Shown: in pieces, positions 1 to 9,074 of the stretch | Numbering within the stretch: the stretch's first letter is position 1 | Layout of the letters: each line of letters starts with the position of its first letter | Origin: Vibrio superstes | Lineage (GTDB): Bacteria; Pseudomonadota; Gammaproteobacteria; Enterobacterales; Vibrionaceae | Assembly: GCF_003569005.1 (NCBI RefSeq) | Contig: NZ_BCUR01000004.1 | Location: 1,204,003 to 1,268,002 of the forward strand | Direction: 5' to 3' | DNA length: 64,000 bases | Position numbers and translations under genes: made by a program | The notes under the pieces: generated by a model | What the model was told of the DNA's origin: nothing | The model's database searches: none | What the model saw: the letters and a program-made list of their open reading frames with translations, nothing else

Positions 1-1815
1 TCGGAACTGTTTGGCAGTGCAGAGACCACAGAAGAAGTCGCGCAAGAAGACCAGTTAGAAAATTTTGCAACCAATCTGAATATCGTAGCTCGCAATGGTC
101 ACATTGACCCGCTTATTGGTCGCGACCAAGAGCTGGAGCGCACTATTCAAGTGTTGTGTCGTCGTCGTAAGAACAATCCTCTATTGGTCGGTGAAGCCGG
201 GGTGGGTAAAACCGCGATTGCTGAAGGCCTAGCGTGGAGAATTGTTGAGGGTGACGTGCCAGAGGTTATTGCCAACTCTGTTATTTACTCCCTAGATATT
301 GGTTCACTGCTTGCGGGCACCAAATATCGTGGTGATTTTGAGAAGCGCTTCAAGAACATCCTCAAACAACTTGAGAAAGAAGATGACGCTATTCTGTTCA
401 TTGATGAGATTCATACCATCATTGGTGCAGGCGCAGCATCAGGTGGCCAAGTTGATGCTGCTAACTTAATCAAACCACTGCTAAGCAGTGGAAAGTTGCG
501 CTGTATTGGTTCTACGACTTATCAAGAATACAGTACCATCTTTGAAAAAGAGCGCGCGCTATCTCGCCGCTTCCAGAAGATTGATGTGGTTGAGCCTTCT
601 CTAGATGATACGACTAAGATCCTAATGGGTCTTAAATCGAAATACGAAGAGCACCATGAGGTTCGCTATACCAATAAAGCCCTTCGTGCTGCGGTAGAGC
701 TTTCTGCTAAATACATTAACGAACGTCATTTACCTGACAAAGCTATCGACGTGATTGATGAGGCGGGTGCGAAGAGTCGCCTAGTGCCTAGCAGTCGTCG
801 TAAGAAGACAGTAGGGGTGGGCGATATCGAAGCTATGGTTGCCAAGATGGCGCGTATTCCTGAGAAGTCGGTCTCTTCTTCAGATAAAGACATTCTTCAG
901 AATCTAGATAAGAAAATGAAGATGTTGGTGTTTGGGCAAGATGAGGCTATCGATGTACTGAGTGAGTCTATCAAATTGTCTCGTGCTGGTTTAGGCGCAG
1001 AGAATAAGCCAGTGGGTTCTTTCTTGTTTGCAGGCCCTACAGGGGTGGGTAAAACCGAGGTGACAGCACAGCTTGCTAAACTGATGGGTATTGAACTGCT
1101 TCGCTTTGATATGTCTGAATATGGTGAGCGTCACTCTATCAGCCGATTGATTGGTGCACCTCCAGGTTACGTTGGCTATGACCAAGGTGGTTTGTTAACG
1201 GATGCCGTGATTAAACAGCCTCACTCTGTGGTTCTTCTTGATGAGATTGAGAAAGCACACCCAGATATCTTTAACTTGCTTCTGCAAGTGATGGATAACG
1301 GTACGCTAACAGACAATAACGGCCGTAAAGCCGACTTCCGCAATATCATCTTAGTCATGACCACTAACGCCGGTGTGGTGGAGACTGAGAAGCAATCAAT
1401 AGGCCTGATCCAACAAGATCATGCACCTGATGCGATGGCTATTATTAAGCGTGTATTTACTCCAGAGTTCCGTAACCGCTTAGACAACATCATCTGGTTC
1501 AACAGCCTAGATGAAGAAGTTATCCATCAAGTTGTCGATAAGTTCATTGTTGAACTTCAGGCTCAGCTTGATACTCGTGGTGTGTCTCTTGAGGTTGCAG
1601 ATAGCGCTCGTGAATGGCTAGCTGTGAAGGGCTATGATAAGTCGATGGGTGCAAGACCTATGTCTCGAGCAATTCAAGAGAACCTGAAGAAGCCACTGGC
1701 CAATGAGTTGTTATTCGGTGTGTTGGTGAATGGCGGTACTGTGACCGTTGATCTTAAGAATGACGAGTTGCAATTCCACTATGCGAATACAGAGGAAGAA
1801 GCGGTTCATCATTAA
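1..1815 (+). CDS. clpA: ATP-dependent Clp protease ATP-binding subunit ClpA (5' end outside window)
   Basis: Class I AAA+ unfoldase that feeds substrates, including N-end-rule and ssrA-tagged proteins, to the ClpP peptidase in the cytosol. The reading frame is open from base 1, so the N-terminal domain that binds the ClpS adaptor lies upstream of the window; 604 residues remain of a family length near 750. Two ATPase modules are visible: Walker A GEAGVGKT near base 190 with Walker B ILFIDE near 393, and a second Walker A GPTGVGKT near 1033 with Walker B VVLLDE near 1228. The C-terminal small domain ends in acidic and histidine residues. The next genes on the opposite strand, bpt and aat, attach N-degrons that ClpA/ClpS would read, so the neighbourhood is functionally coherent. 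Identification is secure. Confidence 0.97.
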   Translation, partial: SELFGSAETTEEVAQEDQLENFATNLNIVARNGHIDPLIGRDQELERTIQVLCRRRKNNPLLVGEAGVGKTAIAEGLAWRIVEGDVPEVIANSVIYSLDIGSLLAGTKYRGDFEKRFKNILKQLEKEDDAILFIDEIHTIIGAGAASGGQVDAANLIKPLLSSGKLRCIGSTTYQEYSTIFEKERALSRRFQKIDVVEPSLDDTTKILMGLKSKYEEHHEVRYTNKALRAAVELSAKYINERHLPDKAIDVIDEAGAKSRLVPSSRRKKTVGVGDIEAMVAKMARIPEKSVSSSDKDILQNLDKKMKMLVFGQDEAIDVLSESIKLSRAGLGAENKPVGSFLFAGPTGVGKTEVTAQLAKLMGIELLRFDMSEYGERHSISRLIGAPPGYVGYDQGGLLTDAVIKQPHSVVLLDEIEKAHPDIFNLLLQVMDNGTLTDNNGRKADFRNIILVMTTNAGVVETEKQSIGLIQQDHAPDAMAIIKRVFTPEFRNRLDNIIWFNSLDEEVIHQVVDKFIVELQAQLDTRGVSLEVADSAREWLAVKGYDKSMGARPMSRAIQENLKKPLANELLFGVLVNGGTVTVDLKNDELQFHYANTEEEAVHH

Positions 1816-1912
1816 TGGATTCATAATGAGTGAGTAGAACGTTGGGCTCTGAAGGGGCCTAACGCTAAGCCCACTGAGATGACTTAGATTAGAACATTAA
1901 TCTTCAGCCAAC

Positions 1913-1943
1913 AAAAAACGGAGCCTTAGGCTCCGTTTTTTTA
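1913..1943. terminator. Bidirectional terminator between clpA and infA
   Basis: Perfect 9-bp stem AACGGAGCC / GGCTCCGTT with a TTA loop (1917-1937), with an A-run before and a T-run after. It can therefore end transcription of clpA rightward and of infA leftward, as expected between convergent genes. Confidence 0.88.
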
Positions 1944-1962
1944 TGCATAGTTAATAGAGATA

Positions 1963-2181
<219 letters not shown>

Positions 2182-2251
2182 TTAATCCTCGAATCAGAAT
2201 AAGGGTAATCTTGGTAACTCATTTAGTTACCTATTCACATTGGGCGATATT

Positions 2252-2950
2252 CTACCCTTGCCACCGGTGATTTACTAGCTTTTGATGCGAATCAAATCGG
2301 ACTTTATAGTTCATGGCTGGGCATTCATCAATTTGATAGCCCAGATAGAGCCACTTTTTACCTTGTGAACGGGTGTATTGGATCTGATAGAGCACAGACA
2401 GTGTACCCAATGAAATAGGGTGGTCCGGGTCATAAAAGGTATAAAAAGCACTGTTTGCACTATTCACTTGATCAGTAACCGCGACCGACACCAATTGATC
2501 TTGATAATAAATCTGCAAAAAGGTGGTTGGAATCGTTTTTGAGCGGATGAATTTGGCAAAGTCATCACGTTTTGGAGGGTACATACTGCCCTCAAAGTGC
2601 CGAGCTTCGATATATTTCTCGTAAACTTCAAACCAATTGGGGTTAATTTGCGTGGTAACTTCCCAAGTATATTGTTTACCTTTATTGAGCAAACGCCTTT
2701 GGCTTTTGGATGGTTTACAGTGCTCAACGTCGATTCGAATGGCGATACATTTACTGCACCCTTCACAATGGGGGCGATAAATCGTGTCTCCACTGCGCCT
2801 GAACCCATTTGCTAACAACAACTCATAGCCTTGTAAGCTTTGCAGTTCATTGTCCAGTGCAATCGCGACACGCTCTTGCTTGTCCTTCAAATAGCTGCAT
2901 TGATGGCTTTGGGTGAAACCCACTCGAATTTGTTGTAACTCTGGATTCAT
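2252..2950 (-). CDS. bpt: Aspartate/glutamate leucyltransferase (Bpt, ATE1-like)
   Basis: Transfers leucine from Leu-tRNA to proteins with N-terminal Asp or Glu, creating a primary N-degron for ClpS/ClpAP. At 232 residues it matches bacterial Bpt, which is shorter than eukaryotic ATE1 arginyltransferases. The N-terminal domain carries the conserved cysteine cluster (HQCSYL near residue 18, then CEGCSKC near residue 62). The C-terminal GNAT-like half includes YTFYDPDHP and a YLGYQIDECPAMNYK motif. It lies 43 bp downstream of aat on the same strand, so the two N-end-rule transferases probably form one operon. Older annotations call it an arginyl-tRNA-protein transferase (ate); leucyl specificity is family knowledge and is not visible here. 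Confidence 0.93.
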   Translation of the reverse strand: MNPELQQIRVGFTQSHQCSYLKDKQERVAIALDNELQSLQGYELLLANGFRRSGDTIYRPHCEGCSKCIAIRIDVEHCKPSKSQRRLLNKGKQYTWEVTTQINPNWFEVYEKYIEARHFEGSMYPPKRDDFAKFIRSKTIPTTFLQIYYQDQLVSVAVTDQVNSANSAFYTFYDPDHPISLGTLSVLYQIQYTRSQGKKWLYLGYQIDECPAMNYKVRFDSHQKLVNHRWQG

Positions 2951-2993
2951 TTACGGATAGATTCCTTTTCGGTGTTAGCTGTCTAGATAAACG

Positions 2994-3701
2994 TTATGAA
3001 GTGCATAGTTGCTGACTGTCGTAGCAACCTGCCGTCATCGATGCATCTCTACTCTCTAAAAGATAGTCTTGAAAGGTGGTTCTTGGTATCTCAATTGCGC
3101 CTAAAGAGGCCAAATGCGGGTTCATGATCTGACAATCTATTAGTTTCCCTCCATGGCTGATGAAGTGTTGGCAAAAATACCACAGTGCTATTTTTGAAGC
3201 GTTGGGCTTAACACTGACCATAGACTCTCCGCAGAATACCTGACCCACAGAGACGCCGTACAGACCGCCAATCAGGTCATCGCCATCCCATACTTCAACA
3301 GAGTGGCAATGCCCGCTTCGAGCAAACGCTTTATAGGCGGCAAGCATCTCTTCAGTGATCCAAGTTTCTTGATCAGGGCGAGTATCGGCACACAGCTGTA
3401 TCAGTTGCTCCGTTGCTTGGTTTATCGTGACTTGGTATTGATGCTTACGCTGGAACTTTATTAAGCTTTTAGCTGGCTTAAATGTGTCAGGTACAAATAC
3501 CGCTCTTGGAGAGGGGCTCCACCATAATATCGGTTCACCATAGCTGTACCATGGGAATATACCTTGACGATAAGCGCTACGCAGTCGCTCAACAGAGAGA
3601 TCTCCACCAAATGCGAGTAAGCCATTGGGCTCAGCAAGTGCAAGCTTTGGGTCTGGGAATTGAGTGTCGCTATGACTAAGCTCAGGAAGATAGATGGTCA
3701 T
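2994..3701 (-). CDS. aat: Leucyl/phenylalanyl-tRNA--protein transferase
   Basis: Adds Leu or Phe from aminoacyl-tRNA to proteins with N-terminal Lys or Arg, making them ClpS/ClpAP substrates. The 235 residues are the normal family length. Recognisable family segments are FPDP near the N-terminus, the GLLAFGGDLS block near residue 28, the GIFPWYS and WWSPSPRAVF motifs, and GGLYGVSVGQVFCGESMFS-like sequence in the GNAT domain, here ending in MVS. It is the first gene of a leftward aat-bpt unit, with infA further downstream. The start was chosen by agreement with the family N-terminus. Confidence 0.95.
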   Translation of the reverse strand: MTIYLPELSHSDTQFPDPKLALAEPNGLLAFGGDLSVERLRSAYRQGIFPWYSYGEPILWWSPSPRAVFVPDTFKPAKSLIKFQRKHQYQVTINQATEQLIQLCADTRPDQETWITEEMLAAYKAFARSGHCHSVEVWDGDDLIGGLYGVSVGQVFCGESMVSVKPNASKIALWYFCQHFISHGGKLIDCQIMNPHLASLGAIEIPRTTFQDYLLESRDASMTAGCYDSQQLCTS

Positions 3702-4012
3702 TTAGTAATGATAGTTTTTTACTGTTGCATCCATTTTTATCACAAGCTGGATATCAAAGGAACATACAGAGTGGGTTGTGGTGTGATTACGGTCTTTGAG
3801 TACAAGATAAAACTAAAAGATAGGGGGATCTTGCACGAGTAATTGAAAGAGGACTCTCAGGAATAATTCTAAGTGAAATGAGCCAAACTGAGATTTATTC
3901 ATGGCTAATATTATAAGTTAGAAGAGATCAGAGGTTGTTTTGGTAAAGAAAAAGCCCACCTGCTTAGCAGATGAGCTTCAATTAAGCCTAATTGGAAACA
4001 GCGATTGCTCGG
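3702..4012. other. Intergenic region between aat and a phosphoesterase gene
   Basis: About 310 bp without a convincing gene. It should hold the leftward aat promoter near its left end and contains the terminator of the phosphoesterase gene at 3945-3978. Short open frames on the + strand overlap aat antisense and have no ribosome binding site or family resemblance. Confidence 0.6.
3945..3978 (-). terminator. Terminator of the phosphoesterase gene
   Basis: Read on the minus strand, a 12-bp stem with a few G-U pairs (AAGCTCATCTGC / GCAGGTGGGCTT, loop TAA) is followed by a T-rich run. It starts about 35 bp beyond the stop codon at 4013. Confidence 0.8.
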
Positions 4013-6391
4013 TTACAACTCAGGCATCGACAAGATAAGCTCTACGTCATCGAACTGTGAGTCGGTATCTGTTCCAGCCTTGTGCTCGGATTCCATCACA
4101 ATGCGTACGTAGTGAGTGCCGGTTGGAGCAAGCTCCGCGCCCATGTACTTAGTTAGCTTCTTAGAAGAATTGGCCTTGATGTCTTCCGTTTTACTGATCA
4201 GCTCTTGATCTTCATCTAGGAACTCTACATACATCCAAATCGGGTCATCGTTGGCGCTACCCCAGTTCATCATGTAAGAAGAGTAGGTAGCGTATAGTGG
4301 TTCCGAACCTGTGTAACCCGCTAGTTCCTCGATAGCATTCACTGTCTGTGAAGCAACACCACCAAAGCCGTAACCAACACCATTGCAGTTTTCATCGCCT
4401 AGGTTACCTAGTTGGAACACTCGCTCTCCATTCGCATCTGGAATACCACAAGCCCCTTTAGGTAGCGAGCGAAGTGCATTCTCAGTTTGCTCTTGCGTCT
4501 TAGGGTAGTGATCCCAGCCATCTTCGTTTCCAGCTTCAGCATCGCCATTAATGACCAAGTTATCGGTTGCGACACCCTTATAATCAAGATCTTGAACAGG
4601 AGACCAGTCAGACCAGTTTAGGTTGTTATCACGATAACGGACGCGAGCGTAAATAGTGCTTCCAGGAACCGCACTTGATACCGTCTCATAGGAGGTAATA
4701 TCAACGCCTTTTTGTGTGTCTACGGGGAAGGTATCGAGACGGTCAGCATCACAGAACTCGTTTTTACCTGCATAAGGGTTACACTCATTTACAACGCGAT
4801 TGCCGTCCTCATCTAGGAAGTCTTCTTCGTTGTACCACCAGTTATATGCGCGGGTGGTATTACCCCAGATGTCATTCACATCTTCGCTAAAGTCCGATGT
4901 GCTTGATAACTGCCAGTGCGTCTCGTAGTGCTTAGTCTCAGGTTGACCATCAAATTCGGTAGCTGCTATTGCAATGACACCCGGATCCGTGAAGCCAATA
5001 TTATTGATCATCGGCTGCGATGGTCCAGTATGAACCTTGTAGACCTGCGTTTCATACACTGGGAACTCGTGTTGGAAACCACGGTAGAAGCTGCCTCCGT
5101 TACGACGAGTCATTGTGATTTGTTTGTCACCTTCAGCAGTCATGGTGAAGATGTTATAGCCATTTTCATCATTCGACAGCGCTACGGTATCGTAGTCGTG
5201 TTGTGCAAACTCCGCGAAGTGGTCAATACGACCGACAGAAGTGGCGACGTTGAGTGCAACGTGAGGAACATTCTTGTCGTTGCCACGCGTATAGGCGTGT
5301 GTGTGACCAAACATGTGGCCCGATAGCTTGCCTGAATTCGCTGAGTACTCGTGCAAGAGATCCACAAACTCACAAGCCTTCCAAGACTCACCAGACAACC
5401 ACATAGAAGACTTACAAGGGGCGTGAGTAATACCTAGAACGTAGTCGATGTCAGCATCATGAACTGTCTGCTCAAGCTCCTCCTTGGTCCAATCGTATTG
5501 GTATTCTTGACCACCATCGGTTTTGACGAAGCTATCAAAGAAGAACATACGTAGATTAAGAAAATCTAAAGAATAGGTGTAGCGCGCCTTGTCCCAACCC
5601 ATCTGTTCAGGCCAATCTAAGTAGATGTCATAACCTTCAATGTTACCACCGTCGTGTTCATGGTTACCTGGAGTTGGCAGAATAGGGATGTAGGCGGCCA
5701 GTTCGTGAGAAGAATTGAAGAAATCACGATACGCTTTGCGCACATTGGTTGCATAGACAAGATCACCTGCAACCATGATGCCAGAGATTAGGTCATTACA
5801 ACTTGCCACATCACCTAGACACTCATTACGGATGATGCCGTTTTCGTAGATATCACGAAGACCTGTTAAGCCCTCTCCCCAGCGGTCACGATCACTAGCG
5901 TGTGTATCCGACATGGCGATAAATGTGTATTCGCTGTTGTTAGCAATATCTGACTCAGTTGGCCAAGTACGGAAGTTGTAGACCTTAGAATCTCCAGCAC
6001 TTGTGCGGACAAAGTAATCATACTTAGTGTCGCTGTGCAAACCCTCAATACGAGCCAGTTGGACGAGTGACAAACTGTCATACTCTCGGCTTGTACTGAT
6101 AATAGGTAGGTAAGGGCCACTAGAGCCTTGTTCGCGATAATAAACCACAGAGTCAGCTTCGCTTACGACTTCTGGCTCAAACATAACCGTCATGCCGTCT
6201 GTCGCAGGGTGCTGAAGGTAAGGGGTGGCTAGAAAGTCGGCGACAGGCCCCTCTCGGTCATAGACACCCTCTATTGGGTTTTCTGGGATACCTGTTCCAG
6301 GGTCGGTTGGTTTATTTGAGTTGCTTGATGAGTTACAGCCGGCAAGCAGCGGCAACGCAATCAATGCGCTATATAAAAGCGACTTTTTCAT
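4013..6391 (-). CDS. Secreted metallophosphoesterase lipoprotein, purple-acid-phosphatase-like
   Basis: Predicted lipid-anchored phosphohydrolase of about 790 residues. The start at 6391 gives a clean lipoprotein signal (MKKSLLYSALIALPLLAGC) and has an AGGAAG ribosome site; an upstream in-frame start adds 17 residues that would spoil the signal. After a Ser/Asn/Pro linker comes a fibronectin-like domain of the kind preceding purple acid phosphatases (about residues 45-150). A calcineurin-like core follows, with DTH, AGDLVY, GNHEHDGG, GITHAP and GHTHAYTRG as metal-ligand motifs. The last 170 residues begin NLVINGDAEAG and resemble a carbohydrate-binding jelly roll. Substrate is unknown; release of phosphate from an organic phosphoester outside the cytoplasm is an inference. 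The gene appears to be monocistronic, with its own terminator. Confidence 0.8.
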   Translation of the reverse strand: MKKSLLYSALIALPLLAGCNSSSNSNKPTDPGTGIPENPIEGVYDREGPVADFLATPYLQHPATDGMTVMFEPEVVSEADSVVYYREQGSSGPYLPIISTSREYDSLSLVQLARIEGLHSDTKYDYFVRTSAGDSKVYNFRTWPTESDIANNSEYTFIAMSDTHASDRDRWGEGLTGLRDIYENGIIRNECLGDVASCNDLISGIMVAGDLVYATNVRKAYRDFFNSSHELAAYIPILPTPGNHEHDGGNIEGYDIYLDWPEQMGWDKARYTYSLDFLNLRMFFFDSFVKTDGGQEYQYDWTKEELEQTVHDADIDYVLGITHAPCKSSMWLSGESWKACEFVDLLHEYSANSGKLSGHMFGHTHAYTRGNDKNVPHVALNVATSVGRIDHFAEFAQHDYDTVALSNDENGYNIFTMTAEGDKQITMTRRNGGSFYRGFQHEFPVYETQVYKVHTGPSQPMINNIGFTDPGVIAIAATEFDGQPETKHYETHWQLSSTSDFSEDVNDIWGNTTRAYNWWYNEEDFLDEDGNRVVNECNPYAGKNEFCDADRLDTFPVDTQKGVDITSYETVSSAVPGSTIYARVRYRDNNLNWSDWSPVQDLDYKGVATDNLVINGDAEAGNEDGWDHYPKTQEQTENALRSLPKGACGIPDANGERVFQLGNLGDENCNGVGYGFGGVASQTVNAIEELAGYTGSEPLYATYSSYMMNWGSANDDPIWMYVEFLDEDQELISKTEDIKANSSKKLTKYMGAELAPTGTHYVRIVMESEHKAGTDTDSQFDDVELILSMPEL

Positions 6392-6410
6392 GTGACTTCC
6401 TATTTTTAGA

Positions 6411-7418
6411 TTAAACGAATAGATGAATGCTTCGCGCTTCAAACCACAAGATGAAGCGGTCTAGTACCCAATACATTGCAAGACCACCAGTGAGGTAGAT
6501 CGAGATTACCTTGGCCTTGTAAATTTCTTTCTTATCAAAGTTGAATTTATTGGAGATGAAAGTAATGCTAATCCATGCAAAGACAATTAATAATTGACCG
6601 AACTCAACCCCGATATTGAAAAAAAGGATGCTTGATATATCAATAATATTTGCTGTATTGACTTCGGATAATACAGAGGAAAAACCTACGCCATGCAATA
6701 ACCCACAGAAAAATGAAACAATTACTGGGTATCTATGGGTTAAGCTGTTTTTATCTCTTGCTATTTCATAGGCAAGCAACAGAACACTCATAGCAACAAT
6801 TAATTCGATGGGCTCTATAGAAGGCTGTATAATCCCAAGGCTAACAATAAATAGAGTCATTGAATGCGCTATTGTGAAACCAGTAATAGCTTGGACTAAC
6901 TTTCTATTTGACTTTACTATCATTAATAAGCAGAGAATAAACAATACATGGTCAAACCCACCTAATATATGTTCAAACCCGACGTTCAAATAAAGTAGGT
7001 TACTATCTGAGCTGTTTAATTCTTCTGGTATCGTCCATGATAGTTTGTTTGTAATTTCAGTTAGTTCATTTTTTCCGTCGATATCGTAGTAGTTAATCAA
7101 GGTTGATATTTGAGGTACGTAGTAGTCAAACTTGATATCTAACGTTTTTCCTAACAGTGATTCTTTGCAATTAATCGTGGATATCAAGGTATTAAAATTA
7201 GTACTTTGACACCCTGCTGGAAGCACGAAATAAGGGCTATTTTCTTCTTTATATTCATCAGGCAACCTCAACTCAACGCGATATTGGTTGTTCTCCATGG
7301 TGATGACCGAGATAAAGATCGGCTCTAAGCCATGACTGATCGCATGTGTTGCAAACAATGAGGTGAAGGTTGTCAGTACGAATAAAAATAGGCGATGTAA
7401 AGACTTTTGATTAGACAT
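6411..7418 (-). CDS. HupE/UreJ-type membrane protein with extracytoplasmic domain
   Basis: A 335-residue protein with an N-terminal signal segment ending near HAISHG, a soluble domain of about 115 residues outside the membrane, and roughly six hydrophobic segments from residue 147 on. The membrane part carries GGFDHVLFI and LLHGVGFSSVL, the histidine/aspartate motifs of the HupE/UreJ_2 family. Members are often linked to nickel or cobalt handling, but a transport role for this subtype is not proven. Its start overlaps the end of the PpiC-type gene by 8 bp, so the two are translated as a pair. The stretch is richer in A+T than its neighbours, which may point to later acquisition. Confidence 0.72.
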   Translation of the reverse strand: MSNQKSLHRLFLFVLTTFTSLFATHAISHGLEPIFISVITMENNQYRVELRLPDEYKEENSPYFVLPAGCQSTNFNTLISTINCKESLLGKTLDIKFDYYVPQISTLINYYDIDGKNELTEITNKLSWTIPEELNSSDSNLLYLNVGFEHILGGFDHVLFILCLLMIVKSNRKLVQAITGFTIAHSMTLFIVSLGIIQPSIEPIELIVAMSVLLLAYEIARDKNSLTHRYPVIVSFFCGLLHGVGFSSVLSEVNTANIIDISSILFFNIGVEFGQLLIVFAWISITFISNKFNFDKKEIYKAKVISIYLTGGLAMYWVLDRFILWFEARSIHLFV

Positions 7419-8262
7419 CTGACTTTACTCTTAACTGACCAATTAATTCTTGGATTAACACCTGATATCGCTCATCTATTCTCTGTTGATAAAGATCAGA
7501 AATAACTTGATCTTTAATCGTCTCAAAATCAGGGGAGGTAGCTGGAATCGTCTCTTTTCTGATCCAGTGATAACCTTTATCTGTGGTATATGGACCAGAC
7601 CAAGTACCATCTTTTTGGTCTAAGATAGCTGCAGATTGTATTTCACCAAATGAACTGATTAGCCTGTCTGGGTCTGCATTTCTAAAAATTTTCTCAAAAT
7701 TAACCACATCAGACATGCCAACTAACTGACGCAGAGATAGGGGCTCTTTACTTAGTATTTCACTTAGATTTGGGTTATTATTTTTCTTGTTTACTAATAC
7801 CAGGTCATAGGTTTCTGACTTGTGATAATTGTGCGTACCATCTTCAAAGAAACGTTTGGCCTCATTAATGCTAGGTAATGGTTTTTCAGCATTGACCATC
7901 ATCTCAATAATATTCTTAGATTTAGCGGTAATAATTGATTTCAACTCTTCATCGTTCTTATCAAGAGAACGGTTAATAGCAAAATTATAAAGTGCTTCAT
8001 TAGTAATATACTCACTGATGAGGAGCTCTTTCTTGTCCTCGTCAAGAGTATTAATATACTGATTGATCATGTCGGCATTATCTAGCCCATATTGGACATT
8101 AACGAACTTGCGAAGATTGTCTTGGCTGACAACGACCTTATTGGATTGACGATCATAAAATAAGGTGTTGTCTATGATTAATATGCCGATTGAGATGATA
8201 AGGAAGATAAACAACGGACTTTTAAAATATCCACCCGTTTTTTTAATTAAAAGTTGAACCAT
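7411..8262 (-). CDS. Membrane-anchored PpiC-type peptidyl-prolyl isomerase
   Basis: A 283-residue protein with one N-terminal transmembrane segment (about residues 14-32), a charged helical SurA/PpiD-like region, and a C-terminal parvulin-like domain recognisable by GTWSGPYTTDKGYHWI near residue 215. It should sit in the inner membrane with its foldase domain in the periplasm. It is the first gene of a leftward pair with the HupE/UreJ-type protein, overlapping it by 8 bp, so a role in folding that protein or its partner is plausible. Catalytic activity cannot be judged from sequence alone. The gene is A+T-rich compared with flanking housekeeping genes. Confidence 0.7.
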   Translation of the reverse strand: MVQLLIKKTGGYFKSPLFIFLIISIGILIIDNTLFYDRQSNKVVVSQDNLRKFVNVQYGLDNADMINQYINTLDEDKKELLISEYITNEALYNFAINRSLDKNDEELKSIITAKSKNIIEMMVNAEKPLPSINEAKRFFEDGTHNYHKSETYDLVLVNKKNNNPNLSEILSKEPLSLRQLVGMSDVVNFEKIFRNADPDRLISSFGEIQSAAILDQKDGTWSGPYTTDKGYHWIRKETIPATSPDFETIKDQVISDLYQQRIDERYQVLIQELIGQLRVKSDV

Positions 8263-8334
8263 GACTCTATTTCTCTGTCATTTAATAACTGAGCTAGAGG
8301 CTAGGCTATATTTATTACTGAATAATTAAGGCGT

Positions 8335-8351
8335 GTATAGATTTTCTATAC
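8335..8351. promoter_or_regulatory. Perfect palindrome in the divergent intergenic region, candidate operator
   Basis: GTATAGA-TTT-TCTATAC is a perfect inverted repeat with 7-bp arms lying between the divergent PpiC/HupE and HupE/ABC units. It contains a T-N11-A pair (8338 and 8350), the core spacing of LysR-type sites, and a LysR gene closes the rightward operon. Binding by that regulator is inferred only. Confidence 0.4.
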
Positions 8352-8498
8352 CCCCGAGGGATAAATTGTCAGACACTACTGATTGTATATTCATGTAAGA
8401 AAATGTTTTTATGGATTAATTTCAGGTCTAGTCCAGAATGAAATGAAAACATAATATTATTGTTTTATCGTATCCTCGATTTAAATAGGGACACGACA

Positions 8499-9074
8499 AT
8501 GAGAATTCTCATATTACTTTCATCATTTTTTTCTTGTTCTGTATTGGCTCATAGTGCGGAATCCACTGCAGAATTTTTGCAAGGTATTGCACATCCCATG
8601 AGCGGTATGGATCACTTACTCGCCATGCTTGCGGTCGGCGTACTTAGTAGTCGGTTTGGAGGCGCAACCATATGGCAAATACCGGCAGCATTCATTGCCT
8701 CTATGCTGGTCGGTTTATACCTTGGAGAGAGTGGGTTCTCATTGCCAAGCTATCAACTAGGAATTGCATTCTCACTGGTACTACTAGGGCTATTTCTTTT
8801 AAGACCAGGAACGCCAAGTTTGCTCTTAATACTCATTTCAGTGTTGGTGTTTGGTCTTTTTCATGGTTATGCCCACGGCATTGAAATCGGTGGGTTAATT
8901 AATCCAGAGGGGTTCCGTAAGGGGTTCTTTATGGGGTCGGTGATCATTCATGTTGTGGGTGTCATGTTAGGTTTAGTGCCTAGGCAATATAAAGGTTTTC
9001 ATCAAGTTATGACGTTAAGTGGTGTGGTTTACATCTCGATTGGCCTATTCGGATTCTATGAGGGGTGGGTATGA
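8499..9074 (+). CDS. HupE/UreJ family protein
   Basis: A membrane protein of 191 residues from the ATG at 8499; an earlier in-frame TTG would add 13 residues ahead of the signal and is less likely. A signal peptide ends near SVLAHS. The family hallmark HPMSGMDHLLAM follows directly, and GLFHGYAHGIEI appears near residue 120, with about six hydrophobic segments in total. HupE/UreJ proteins act as nickel or cobalt permeases or accessories in hydrogenase and urease loci. Here the gene overlaps the start of an ABC importer, so it probably serves the same uptake system, perhaps as an envelope metal channel. Metal specificity is inferred. Confidence 0.85.
   Translation: MRILILLSSFFSCSVLAHSAESTAEFLQGIAHPMSGMDHLLAMLAVGVLSSRFGGATIWQIPAAFIASMLVGLYLGESGFSLPSYQLGIAFSLVLLGLFLLRPGTPSLLLILISVLVFGLFHGYAHGIEIGGLINPEGFRKGFFMGSVIIHVVGVMLGLVPRQYKGFHQVMTLSGVVYISIGLFGFYEGWV

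Noticed and set aside
4916-5326. 136-codon plus-strand frame inside the phosphoesterase gene
   Set aside because: Antisense shadow of a well-supported gene with clear metal-binding motifs.
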